DNA from: Bacteroidales bacterium UBA3742
GTDB taxonomy: Bacteria > Bacteroidota > Bacteroidia > Bacteroidales > Paludibacteraceae
Length of the DNA stretch: 34,357 nucleotides
Assembly: GCA_002371785.1 (NCBI GenBank)
Contig: DFGU01000035.1
Location: forward strand, 1 to 34,357
Direction of reading: 5' to 3'
How positions within the stretch are numbered: position 1 is the stretch's first letter; every line of letters begins with the position of its first letter. The notes beneath the pieces are model-generated. The model ran no database searches. It had not been told where the DNA came from and was given only the letters and a program-made list of their open reading frames with translations. The translations under genes were made by a program, and so were the position numbers. Of this stretch, positions 14,705 through 21,733 are shown piece by piece.

Positions 14705-14781
14705 CCATAACCACGCCATAACCACGCCATAACCACGCCATTACCACGCCATTACCACTCCATTACCACTCCATTACCACA
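14705..14781 (+). repeat. Seven 11-bp tandem repeats
   Basis: The unit CCATAACCACG changes gradually to CCATTACCACG, CCATTACCACT and CCATTACCACA over seven adjacent copies without gaps. The period is close to one helical turn. A perfect 7-bp hairpin (GACGACG/CGTCGTC, 14813-14832) follows. No reading frame of note lies in 14468-15307. The array resembles iterons in form but no replication gene is nearby. Confidence 0.8.
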
Positions 14782-14994
14782 CTATACCCACCTCCATTCA
14801 GTACGTCCCCTTGACGACGAGTCAGCGTCGTCCATATAGCATACCTAAGTCCGGTCTAACGTTGGTTATTCGTTAGATATTCGTTGGTTATTAGCCTCAC
14901 CACAGGCTCACCATAGCCCCCTCGATAAACGACAATCGAACATCGATAATCCCTAATTGATTTTTTTCGTGACGGTTTGACGGTTTTCTTTTTT

Positions 14995-15156
14995 ACGTGT
15001 CGCTGTGTCGCTCTTGCTTTTTTGCTGTGGCAAAATGACAATTTGACAATTTCTAATATATTTCGCTGATCTATAGCAAATTGCGTGCTTTTTCAAAATT
15101 GCCATATTGCCAAATTGTCATTTCTTAAATAGCGACAACAGCGACACAGCGACATG
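14995..15156. repeat. Long imperfect inverted repeat upstream of umuDC
   Basis: The left arm (14995-15050) contains GTCGCTGTGTCGCT and TGACAATTTGACAAT. The right arm (15098-15156) carries the complements in mirrored order (ATTGCCAAATTGTCA, then AGCGACACAGCGAC). Arms of about 56-59 bases flank a 47-base centre. It could form a large hairpin or cruciform. It may be the remnant of a mobile element or a regulatory structure. Confidence 0.6.
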
Positions 15157-15190
15157 CCTTTTTCACAAATTATCGATTTTTTGCATCTCA

Positions 15191-15256
15191 TAACTGCTAA
15201 TATTTTAGCACTTATGGCCAAAAAAACACCTTAACTGCTAATATTTTAGCACTTAT
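15191..15256 (+). promoter_or_regulatory. Paired operators of umuDC
   Basis: An identical 25-base sequence occurs at 15191-15215 and 15232-15256. Each copy holds the dyad TGCTAATATTTTAGCA, that is TGCTAA-N4-TTAGCA. The copies are 41 bases apart, about four helical turns. The second ends one base before the -33 element of the umuDC promoter. Position and symmetry suggest a repressor site, plausibly a damage-response (SOS-type) operator, though no repressor gene is in the window. Confidence 0.75.
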
Positions 15257-15257
15257 A

Positions 15258-15289
15258 TTTGCAGATATTCCCAAAATGTTGTACCTTTG
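15258..15289 (+). promoter_or_regulatory. Promoter of umuDC
   Basis: TTTG (15258-15261) and TACCTTTG (15282-15289) are exactly 20 bases apart. The -33 element is also part of TATATTTG (15254-15261), which could serve as a second -7 element. The umuD start follows at 15308. Confidence 0.82.
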
Positions 15290-15307
15290 CAGCCCAAATC
15301 GGAAAAT

Positions 15308-15739
15308 ATGAGTAAACTGATAGACATAACGGATTCGGAGCAGGCCGAGTTGGCGCTGGAGTTTGCCGAATCGATTCATGCGGGATTTCCATCGCCGGCT
15401 GCGGATCATGCGGGCGAACGTATCAACCTGGCACGCGAGATGACGCCGCACCCCGAAACGACCTTCTACGCCCACGTGGAGGGTGACTCGATGCGCGATG
15501 CCGGCATACTGGACGGCGATATAGTAGTGGTGGATCGTAGTCTGAACCCGAAGAACGGCGACTTCATCGTGGCCTATATCGACGGCGAATATACGCTGAA
15601 GGAGTTCCGGCTGGACGAGCGCGCGCAATGCGCCTGGCTCATACCGCACAACCCGGATTATGAGCCGATACGCGTAGATCAGCACAACAACTTCTCGGTA
15701 TGGGGCGTTGTGACCTACGCCATCCATAAAACCCGCTAA
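15308..15739 (+). CDS. umuD: UmuD-like S24 autoprotease, DNA polymerase V subunit
   Basis: The 143-residue protein matches UmuD. The self-cleavage region HAGFPSPAADHAGERINL contains the A25-G26 bond. The catalytic serine is S61 in GDSM and the catalytic lysine is K98 in EYTLKEF. In the known family, cleavage stimulated by RecA filaments gives UmuD', which joins UmuC to form the error-prone polymerase V. A TTG at 15287 would overlap the -7 element, so ATG 15308 is used. The gene is followed by umuC after a pure heptamer tract and is preceded by paired operators. Confidence 0.93.
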   Translation: MSKLIDITDSEQAELALEFAESIHAGFPSPAADHAGERINLAREMTPHPETTFYAHVEGDSMRDAGILDGDIVVVDRSLNPKNGDFIVAYIDGEYTLKEFRLDERAQCAWLIPHNPDYEPIRVDQHNNFSVWGVVTYAIHKTR

Positions 15740-15774
15740 CCATTCGCCATTAACCATTCGCCATTCGCCATTAC
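15740..15774 (+). repeat. Heptamer tract filling the umuD-umuC junction
   Basis: Five 7-bp units (CCATTCG, CCATTAA, CCATTCG, CCATTCG, CCATTAC) begin right after the umuD stop and end one base before the umuC ATG. The reverse complement resembles the tract at 18815-18856 (TAATGGC, GAATGGT), so one family is found in both orientations. Confidence 0.85.
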
Positions 15775-15775
15775 C

Positions 15776-17035
15776 ATGTACGCCTTAGCGGATTGCAATA
15801 ATTTCTTCGTCTCGTGCGAACGCGTTTTCCGTCCTGACCTGGAGGGACGGCCGGTGGTGGTGCTGTCGGGCAACGACGGCTGCGTGGTGAGCCGAAGCAA
15901 CGAAGCCAAGGCGCTGGGCATCAAGATGGGCGTACCGCTCTACCAGATACGGCCGCTGGTAGACAGAGAGGGCGTGGTGTGCTTCTCGTCGAACTTTGCG
16001 CTATACGGCGACCTGTCAGACCGCGTGATGTCGCTTATCCGTCGGCAGACGCCCCGATTTGAGCAGTACTCGATAGACGAGTGCTTCTTCAGCATAGATC
16101 ATATCCCGCCCGAGCAGCAAAAGACATACTGCGAGCAGCTGGTACGCGACATCCGCAAGGGCGTAGGTATACCCATCTCGATAGGCATAGCGACCTCGAA
16201 GACGCTCGCCAAGGTGGCCAGCAAGTACGCCAAGAAATACCCGGGCTATCGCGGCGTATGCGAGATACGCACCGACGAGCAACGCCGGAAAGCCCTCAGC
16301 GCCTTTGAGATAGGCGACGTATGGGGGATCGGCCGCAAGGCGAGAGCCAAACTGGAGAAGGCCGGCATCCGTACGGCTATGGACTTTGCGGAACGGTCGA
16401 GTACGTTTGCCAAGAACCTGCTGCACAAGCCAGGCCTCATGACCTGGCAGGAACTGCAAGGACAGGACGTGATAGACATACGCGACCTGCCGATGAAGCA
16501 GACCATCACCACCTCGCGCACCTTTGCCCATGCGATCACCGAGAGACAGCTGCTGGAGGAGCAGATCGCCAATTTCTGCGCACACTGTGCCCGACAGCTA
16601 AGGATGCAGAAATCGGTGGCCAAGCAGGTGTATGTATATGCCCACACCTCGTCGTTCCGTACGGACATAGAGCAGCACTACCTGCAGGAACTGGTGACAC
16701 TACCCGTAGCGACGGCTAACAACCAGGAACTGATCTCGTATGCCCTGGGGGCACTCAGACGCGCCTACCGACCCGGTGCGCAGTATAAGAAAGCAGGGGT
16801 GGTGCTGATGAAGATCATGCCCGAGGCGGCTGTGGTGCCCGACATGTTCGACACCCACGACCGCGCACGCGACCAACGACTGCAACGTGCGCTGGACCAT
16901 ATAGAAGACCGGCACGGCAAACGAGCGATCGTTCTGGGGGCGCAGACGGGAACCGAAGAGACGGTCTATAAGACCGAACACAAGAGCCGACTCTATACGA
17001 CAGACCTGAGAGAGGTGATAAGGGTGAAGAGTTGA
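15776..17035 (+). CDS. umuC: UmuC, Y-family DNA polymerase V catalytic subunit
   Basis: The 419-residue protein is a full-length UmuC. It has the N-terminal palm motif ALADCNNFFVSCER with D6, the catalytic pair D101 and E102 in YSIDECF, GIPISIGIATSKTLAKVASK in the palm, a helix-hairpin-helix-like stretch (DVWGIGRKARAKLEKAGI) and the C-terminal little-finger and UmuC-specific parts. It copies damaged DNA with UmuD'. It shares a promoter with umuD. The stop TGA lies inside a heptamer tract, so the last residues (VIRVKS) are shaped by the repeat. Confidence 0.94.
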   Translation: MYALADCNNFFVSCERVFRPDLEGRPVVVLSGNDGCVVSRSNEAKALGIKMGVPLYQIRPLVDREGVVCFSSNFALYGDLSDRVMSLIRRQTPRFEQYSIDECFFSIDHIPPEQQKTYCEQLVRDIRKGVGIPISIGIATSKTLAKVASKYAKKYPGYRGVCEIRTDEQRRKALSAFEIGDVWGIGRKARAKLEKAGIRTAMDFAERSSTFAKNLLHKPGLMTWQELQGQDVIDIRDLPMKQTITTSRTFAHAITERQLLEEQIANFCAHCARQLRMQKSVAKQVYVYAHTSSFRTDIEQHYLQELVTLPVATANNQELISYALGALRRAYRPGAQYKKAGVVLMKIMPEAAVVPDMFDTHDRARDQRLQRALDHIEDRHGKRAIVLGAQTGTEETVYKTEHKSRLYTTDLREVIRVKS

Positions 17036-17076
17036 AAGTGAAAGTTGAAAGTTGAAAGGTGAAAGTTGAAAGGTGA
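17024..17076 (+). repeat. Heptamer-like tract at the end of umuC
   Basis: Units of the type GTTGAAA and GGTGAAA repeat seven or eight times with one unit shortened. The tract contains the umuC stop codon and runs 40 bases into the gap before nadB. Confidence 0.75.
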
Positions 17077-17148
17077 ACGATTTCCCGCTAAAAATTCTTA
17101 GCTTGCGCACGATTTTTTCAAATACATTTGATTTTTAACGTCAAATCC

Positions 17149-17179
17149 TTGCATATTCCAAATTTTTGTAGTAATTTTG
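17149..17179 (+). promoter_or_regulatory. Promoter of nadB
   Basis: TTG (17149-17151) and TAATTTTG (17172-17179) are 20 bases apart, and the nadB ATG follows at 17213. Confidence 0.75.
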
Positions 17180-17212
17180 CAGTCAAATTTAGCGGTTAAG
17201 CCGCGTGGAAGT

Positions 17213-18814
17213 ATGATTCGTAAGTATGATTTTCTGATTATCGGCGGTGGTGTAGCCGGTATGAGTTATGCGCTGCAGATAGCACGGACGCAGCGCTATC
17301 GCATTGCATTATGCTGTAAGACCAGCCTGGAGGAGGCCAACACGGCCAAGGCGCAGGGCGGTATCGCCTCAGTGACCAACCTGCAGGTGGATGATTTTGA
17401 GAAACATATCCACGACACGATGGTGGCGGGTGACTGGTTGAGCGATCCGCAGGCCGTAGAGCAAGTGGTACGCAATGCGCCGCATGCCATCAAGGAACTG
17501 GTGGAATGGGGCGTGAACTTCGACAAGAAAGAGGATGGCAGCTTTGACCTGCACCGCGAGGGCGGTCACTCCGAGTTCCGCATCCTGCACCATGCCGACG
17601 ATACGGGCGCCGAGATACAACGCGGACTGATGGCTGCGGTGCGCCAGAATCCGTATATCGACGTGCTGGAGAACCACTTTGCCGTAGAGATCATCACGCA
17701 GCACCACCTGGGTATGCGCGTCACGCGCCGTACGCCGGACATCGAATGCTACGGCGCCTATGTGCTGAATCCCGAGACGCAGAAGATCGACACGTTCCTC
17801 AGCCGCGTCACGCTGATGGCTACGGGTGGTACGGGGGCTGTATATGCCACGACCACCAATCCCGAGATAGCTACCGGCGACGGCATAGCGATGGTCTATC
17901 GCGCCAAGGGCATGGTGAAGGACATGGAGTTTGTGCAATTCCACCCGACCAGCCTCTTCAATCCTCAGGAGACGCATCCTGCCTACCTGATCACCGAAGC
18001 TATGCGCGGCTACGGCGGCATACTGCGTCTGCCGAACGGCGAGGAGTTTATGCAGAAATACGACCCGCGTCTGAGTCTGGCGCCGCGTGACATCGTGGCC
18101 CGCGCGATAGACAACGAGATGAAGATCCACGCGATAGATCATGTCTGTCTGGACGTGACCCACAAAGATCCCGAGGAGACCAAGCACCACTTCCCCAATA
18201 TCTATGCCAAGTGCCTGAGCATCGGAATAGACATCACGAAGGACTATATACCCGTAGCCCCGTGCGCACACTATATGTGCGGCGGTATCAAGGTGAACCT
18301 GGACGGCGAGAGTTCGATCCATCGTCTGTATGCCGTAGGCGAGTGCTCCTGCACCGGCCTGCATGGCGGCAACCGACTGGCCAGCAACTCGCTGATAGAG
18401 GCTGTGGTATATGCCGACGCGGCAGCGCGTCACAGCCTGGGCGTGGTAGATTCGTACGATTTCAACGAGGCGGTGCCCGAATGGAACGACGAGGGTACGC
18501 TCTCGAACGAAGAACGCGTGCTGATCGCACAAGACGTGCGCGAGGTGGGCCAGATCATGTCCACCTACGTAGGCATCGTACGCAGCGACCTGCGTCTGCG
18601 CCGTGCGTGGGAACGACTGGACCTGCTCTACGAAGAGACCGAAGACCTCTTCAAGCGCGTGAAGGCCGATAAGGAGATATGCGAACTGCGCAACATGATC
18701 AACGTGGGCTACCTGATCACCCGCCAGGCCATGGAGCGCAAGGAGAGCCGCGGTCTGCACTACTCAATAGACTATCCCAAACAGGAAAACGAACATCCGC
18801 AAGAGGTTTGGTAG
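17213..18814 (+). CDS. nadB: L-aspartate oxidase
   Basis: The 534-residue flavoprotein oxidises L-aspartate to iminoaspartate, the first step of de novo NAD synthesis; iminoaspartate then goes to quinolinate synthase. It has the FAD-binding motif IIGGGVAGMSYA near the N-terminus, KAQGGIAS, HREGGHSEFRILHHADDTGAEI, the active-site region DMEFVQFHPTSLF and the FAD-binding end HGGNRLASNSLIEA. The length fits NadB. It could be confused with succinate dehydrogenase SdhA, but no sdhB or sdhC neighbours exist. An earlier TTG at 17177 lies in the promoter and is rejected. The quinolinate synthase gene is not in the window. Confidence 0.93.
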   Translation: MIRKYDFLIIGGGVAGMSYALQIARTQRYRIALCCKTSLEEANTAKAQGGIASVTNLQVDDFEKHIHDTMVAGDWLSDPQAVEQVVRNAPHAIKELVEWGVNFDKKEDGSFDLHREGGHSEFRILHHADDTGAEIQRGLMAAVRQNPYIDVLENHFAVEIITQHHLGMRVTRRTPDIECYGAYVLNPETQKIDTFLSRVTLMATGGTGAVYATTTNPEIATGDGIAMVYRAKGMVKDMEFVQFHPTSLFNPQETHPAYLITEAMRGYGGILRLPNGEEFMQKYDPRLSLAPRDIVARAIDNEMKIHAIDHVCLDVTHKDPEETKHHFPNIYAKCLSIGIDITKDYIPVAPCAHYMCGGIKVNLDGESSIHRLYAVGECSCTGLHGGNRLASNSLIEAVVYADAAARHSLGVVDSYDFNEAVPEWNDEGTLSNEERVLIAQDVREVGQIMSTYVGIVRSDLRLRRAWERLDLLYEETEDLFKRVKADKEICELRNMINVGYLITRQAMERKESRGLHYSIDYPKQENEHPQEVW

Positions 18815-18856
18815 TAATGGCGAATGGTTAAAGGCGAAAGGTTAATGGCAAAAGGT
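18815..18856 (+). repeat. Heptamer tract between nadB and the NlpC/P60 gene
   Basis: Six 7-bp units (TAATGGC, GAATGGT, TAAAGGC, GAAAGGT, TAATGGC, AAAAGGT) start right after the nadB stop codon and reach into the next gene, supplying its ATG at 18845. Confidence 0.85.
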
Positions 18857-19654
18857 ATTATATTACATAGCGTGGTGCCCATGCGGGCGGAGGCGAGTGA
18901 GGAGTCGGAGCAACTGACCCAGTTGCTCTTCGGCGAGACATGTACAATACTGGACGAAAAACCCCGATGGAAACGGGTGAAATCGGACCTGGACGGCCAG
19001 GAAGGTTGGGCGGACTTCAAGATGATCACTCGGATGAGCGACGCGGAGTATGCGGACTATGCGCCGCGTTGGCAAGGGACCACCGCAAGGGTCTGTTTCC
19101 CGGTAGCGTTCGCCATGAGCGGCAATAACGGCCAGACAATACCTCTGACGATGGGCACGCGTCTGCCGGACTATAAGGACGGGCAGTTCGCGATCATGGG
19201 TGTACCGTTTCGGATTCAACCGGAGATGGTGGCGCCGACGTACTTGGAGCTGACGCAAGAGAACCTGATGCGGGTGACGCGCTTCATGCTGAACGTGCCC
19301 TACCTATGGGGCGGCAAGAACGCGCTCGGCATGGACTGCTCGGGATTTACGCAGATCGTGCATTCGCTCTTCGGCCACGAACTGCTGCGCAATGCGCGTG
19401 AGCAGATCACGCAGGGCGAGGAGATAGCGTCGCTAAGCGCGGTGAAACCGGGCGATTTGGCCTTCTTTGACCACGAAGACGGACGGATCACACACGTAGG
19501 TCTCTTATTGGATTCGGAGCGCGTGATGCACTGCTCGGGCCGGATAAAGATCGAAAAAATCGACCAATCCGGCATATGGTCTGTCGAATTGGCCGATAAG
19601 TCGCAGCCGGAGGGGGTACTGACCCACCATCTGGCCGGCATACGTCGCTATTAG
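18845..19654 (+). CDS. NlpC/P60 peptidoglycan hydrolase with SH3-like region
   Basis: The 269-residue protein has an N-terminal SH3-like part (about residues 5-130, with RVKSDLDGQEGWADFK) and a C-terminal NlpC/P60 cysteine peptidase domain. Catalytic residues are C165 in MDCSGF, H217 in THVGL and H229 in MHCSG. The build fits the family that cleaves gamma-D-glutamyl bonds in murein peptides (YkfC-like). No clear signal peptide is seen, so action on imported or recycled peptides in the cytoplasm is possible. An ATG at 18824 would add seven residues coded purely by the heptamer tract, so 18845 is preferred. Its stop overlaps that of the convergent gene by four bases. Confidence 0.88.
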   Translation: MAKGIILHSVVPMRAEASEESEQLTQLLFGETCTILDEKPRWKRVKSDLDGQEGWADFKMITRMSDAEYADYAPRWQGTTARVCFPVAFAMSGNNGQTIPLTMGTRLPDYKDGQFAIMGVPFRIQPEMVAPTYLELTQENLMRVTRFMLNVPYLWGGKNALGMDCSGFTQIVHSLFGHELLRNAREQITQGEEIASLSAVKPGDLAFFDHEDGRITHVGLLLDSERVMHCSGRIKIEKIDQSGIWSVELADKSQPEGVLTHHLAGIRRY

Positions 19655-20412
19655 TCTTTGCGTTTGCCCTTGGCGTCGATCTCGGGATCTACCAGGATAC
19701 GACCGCAGAACTCACACACGATAATCTTCTTACGCAGACGGATATCTACCTGACGCTGTGCAGGTATCTTGCTGTGGCAACCGCCGCAGCTGTCGCGTTC
19801 GATCTTCACAACGGCCAGACCGTTGCGGGCATTCTTGCGGATACGCTTGAAGGCGCTCAGCAGACGGTCGTCGATGTGACGCTCCAGTTCGGCCGAACGA
19901 ACCATGAGGGCCTCGGTGTCGGACTTGGTCTCGGCGAGGATGGTATCCAGCTCGTTGCGCTTCTGCTCCAGATCGACGGTCTTCTCCTCGATGTCGGTGA
20001 CGGTCTTAGCCTTGTCCTCGCGGCGTGCCTCGAGGTCGGCGGTGAGCTGCTTCATCTTCTTCTGGCAGAGCTCGATATCCAGTTGCTGGTACTCGATCTC
20101 CTTGTTGAGGTTGTCGAACTCGCGGTTGTTGCGCACTTCCTTCTGCTGCTCCTCGTAGCGCGAGATGCTGGCGAGGGCGTTCTCGGAACGTACACGATAG
20201 TCGGACATACGTACCTCCATGTCCTTGATCTCGGCTTCGATATTCTGGAGACGGGTGCGTAAACCTTCGATTTCATCGCCCATATCCTTTACTTCCTGGG
20301 GCAGCTCGCCGGCCAGGGTACGCAGTTCGTCGATGCGGGAATCCACTTTCTGCAATTCGTTGAGGGTTTTCAGTTTCTCCTCGACGGTCAATTCTTTTTC
20401 TTGTCTTGCCAT
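19651..20412 (-). CDS. Coiled-coil protein with C4-type zinc ribbon
   Basis: The 253-residue protein is a long coiled coil (about residues 5-185) followed by a zinc ribbon with C209, C212, C233 and C236 (SCGGC and VCEFC). This matches the C4-type zinc-ribbon family (also called DUF164-like), which is widespread but poorly understood; a nucleic-acid-linked role is usually assumed. It follows a NIF3-like gene, an arrangement typical for Bacteroidetes and other phyla, which supports the assignment. It ends in a four-base overlap with the convergent NlpC/P60 gene. Confidence 0.9.
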   Translation of the reverse strand: MARQEKELTVEEKLKTLNELQKVDSRIDELRTLAGELPQEVKDMGDEIEGLRTRLQNIEAEIKDMEVRMSDYRVRSENALASISRYEEQQKEVRNNREFDNLNKEIEYQQLDIELCQKKMKQLTADLEARREDKAKTVTDIEEKTVDLEQKRNELDTILAETKSDTEALMVRSAELERHIDDRLLSAFKRIRKNARNGLAVVKIERDSCGGCHSKIPAQRQVDIRLRKKIIVCEFCGRILVDPEIDAKGKRKD

Positions 20413-20422
20413 ATGTTATGAT

Positions 20423-20454
20423 GTTTATTAGTTTATTCGTTTATGAGTTTTATG
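20423..20454 (-). repeat. 8-bp tandem tract at the NIF3-zinc ribbon junction
   Basis: Four 8-bp units, on the plus strand GTTTATTA, GTTTATTC, GTTTATGA and GTTTTATG, cover the end of the NIF3-like gene and its stop codon. This resembles the 7-bp tracts at other junctions but with a longer period. Confidence 0.7.
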
Positions 20455-21209
20455 GGGGTGGCGTCGACTTGGCTGATGTGGCACGTGACGCCCAGCGGGG
20501 TGAGCAGTTCGCGGAAGATGTCGCGCGTAAAATGCTCGGAGGTCCAATGGTCCATGTCGATGAGCCAGATACGATGGTAGGCATCCTGGAACTCATGGTA
20601 CTTGCAGTCGGCCGTGAGGTAGGCATCCGCTCCCTGGGCGATAGCCGCTTCGGCAAACTCGGCGCCGGCGCCTCCGCAGATAGCAATCCGCTGAATCATT
20701 GGTTTGATGCCTTCGGCATAGCGAATCCACGGGGCCTCCATGCGTTCCCGGATCTGCCGGAGCAGGTCTTCTGCGGGGATAGGTGCCGGCAGGTCGCCTA
20801 TGACGCCCAGGCCGTAGCCCTCGCCCGAGGGAACGAGGATATGATAGTCGGTTAGGCCGATACGCTCGGCGATACGTCCGCTGACGCCATGCAGGTAGCT
20901 ATCCATGGCCGTATGGCTGGAGTAGATCGCAATATTATGACGTATCGCGCGCTCGACGCAGCGTGCCTGCGGCGTCTGGCCGCATACCTGTTTCAGTCCG
21001 TGGAAGAGCAAAGGATGGTGGGAGATGATGAGTTGGCAACCGAGCATAATAGCCTCATCGACAACAGATTCTGTGATGTCTGTTGTCAGCAGGACGGCCT
21101 CTATATCCATTCCCGGATCACCCACCTGCATTCCCGAGTTGTCCCAAGCCTCTTGGTAACTCAAGGGAGCTACAGATTCTATGCTATGAATGATATCCCT
21201 TAGGATCAA
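20433..21209 (-). CDS. NIF3-like dinuclear metal-binding protein
   Basis: The 258-residue protein belongs to the NIF3/YbgI family, whose members form hexamers with two metal ions per subunit. Metal-binding motifs are seen in LIISHHPLLFHG, SSHTAMDS and DMDHWTSEHFTRD near the C-terminus. A GTP cyclohydrolase I type 2 name is often applied, but the true reaction is unsettled. The start is a TTG that directly follows the stop codon of the DUF5606 gene (TAATTG); no later ATG would keep the conserved N-terminus, so translation probably couples to the upstream gene. The last codons fall in an 8-bp tandem tract. Confidence 0.92.
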   Translation of the reverse strand: MILRDIIHSIESVAPLSYQEAWDNSGMQVGDPGMDIEAVLLTTDITESVVDEAIMLGCQLIISHHPLLFHGLKQVCGQTPQARCVERAIRHNIAIYSSHTAMDSYLHGVSGRIAERIGLTDYHILVPSGEGYGLGVIGDLPAPIPAEDLLRQIRERMEAPWIRYAEGIKPMIQRIAICGGAGAEFAEAAIAQGADAYLTADCKYHEFQDAYHRIWLIDMDHWTSEHFTRDIFRELLTPLGVTCHISQVDATPIKLINE

Positions 21210-21629
21210 TTATTTCTGGTTCTCATCCCGGGGCTCCTCGTCGCTAAAGTCGGTAATACCGGCCTGGATGAGGACGTTGTACCACTGAATGAGTTTACGG
21301 ATGTCGCTGGGGTAAACGCGGTCCCGGTCCCAGTCGGGCAGCACCTCGTCAAACCATGCGCCGAGGGTCTGGTTGTCGGCTTTCTTATAGTCGAAAGTGA
21401 CGGGCTTGAGTCCCTCTTTTCGGCCGACGCTGGTCAGTACGTCGCAGAGACGGGCATCCTCGCCGTTGGTGAACATGGAAATCTCGCTGAGGGCAACGAT
21501 CTTGTCACGTGCATAGGTCGGCATACGACGGCCGTCCACAAGCGATTCTACGATAAGCATGTTGGAGCCGCGGCTCACGAGTCGGAACAAACCGGGTTTT
21601 CCGGTAATTGCGAGGATATTTTTCAGCAT
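21210..21629 (-). CDS. DUF5606 protein of Bacteroidetes
   Basis: The 139-residue protein begins MLKNILAITGKPGLFRLVS and continues with NMLIVESLVDGRRMPTYARD, a pattern typical of the DUF5606 family found in Bacteroidetes. The N-terminal half looks like a small beta barrel; the C-terminal half (FDEVLPDWDRDRVYPSDIRK) is helical. The function is unknown. It is the first gene of a three-gene minus-strand operon with the NIF3-like and zinc-ribbon genes and has its own promoter at 21670-21701. Confidence 0.88.
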   Translation of the reverse strand: MLKNILAITGKPGLFRLVSRGSNMLIVESLVDGRRMPTYARDKIVALSEISMFTNGEDARLCDVLTSVGRKEGLKPVTFDYKKADNQTLGAWFDEVLPDWDRDRVYPSDIRKLIQWYNVLIQAGITDFSDEEPRDENQK

Positions 21630-21669
21630 AATGCGTACGTTGTTTTACTTTTTTTTCAAAATTTGCGTG

Positions 21670-21701
21670 CAAAATTACTACTTTTTTTGGATATATGCAA
21701 A
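21670..21701 (-). promoter_or_regulatory. Promoter of the DUF5606 operon
   Basis: On the minus strand TTTG (21701-21698) and TAATTTTG (21677-21670) are exactly 20 bases apart. The start codon follows 40 bases downstream. Confidence 0.82.
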
Positions 21702-21717
21702 TTTTGTAGTAATTTTG
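21686..21717 (+). promoter_or_regulatory. Promoter of the CNNM-smpB operon
   Basis: TTTG (21686-21689) and TAATTTTG (21710-21717) are exactly 20 bases apart, with the ATG at 21734. The site overlaps the divergent DUF5606 promoter by 16 bases, so the two cannot easily be occupied together. Confidence 0.82.
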
Positions 21718-21733
21718 TAGCCAAATTTGCAAT

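Noticed and set aside
14705..14781. CRISPR array
   Set aside because: Units are 11 bp and directly adjacent with no spacers, and no cas genes are present.
14856..15041. Minus-strand frame in the repeat region before umuDC
   Set aside because: Basic low-complexity product made by repeat words; part lies in the long inverted repeat.
6149..15190. Insertion sequence or integrative element with its own recombinase
   Set aside because: No transposase, integrase, relaxase or complete terminal repeats with target duplication were found.
14468..15190. Chromosomal or plasmid replication origin
   Set aside because: The repeats look like iterons, but no replication initiator gene or recognisable DnaA-box cluster is nearby.
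17369..18760. Long open frame (463 codons) on the minus strand across nadB
   Set aside because: Shadow of nadB, with a His/Val-rich composition typical of antisense frames and no family likeness.
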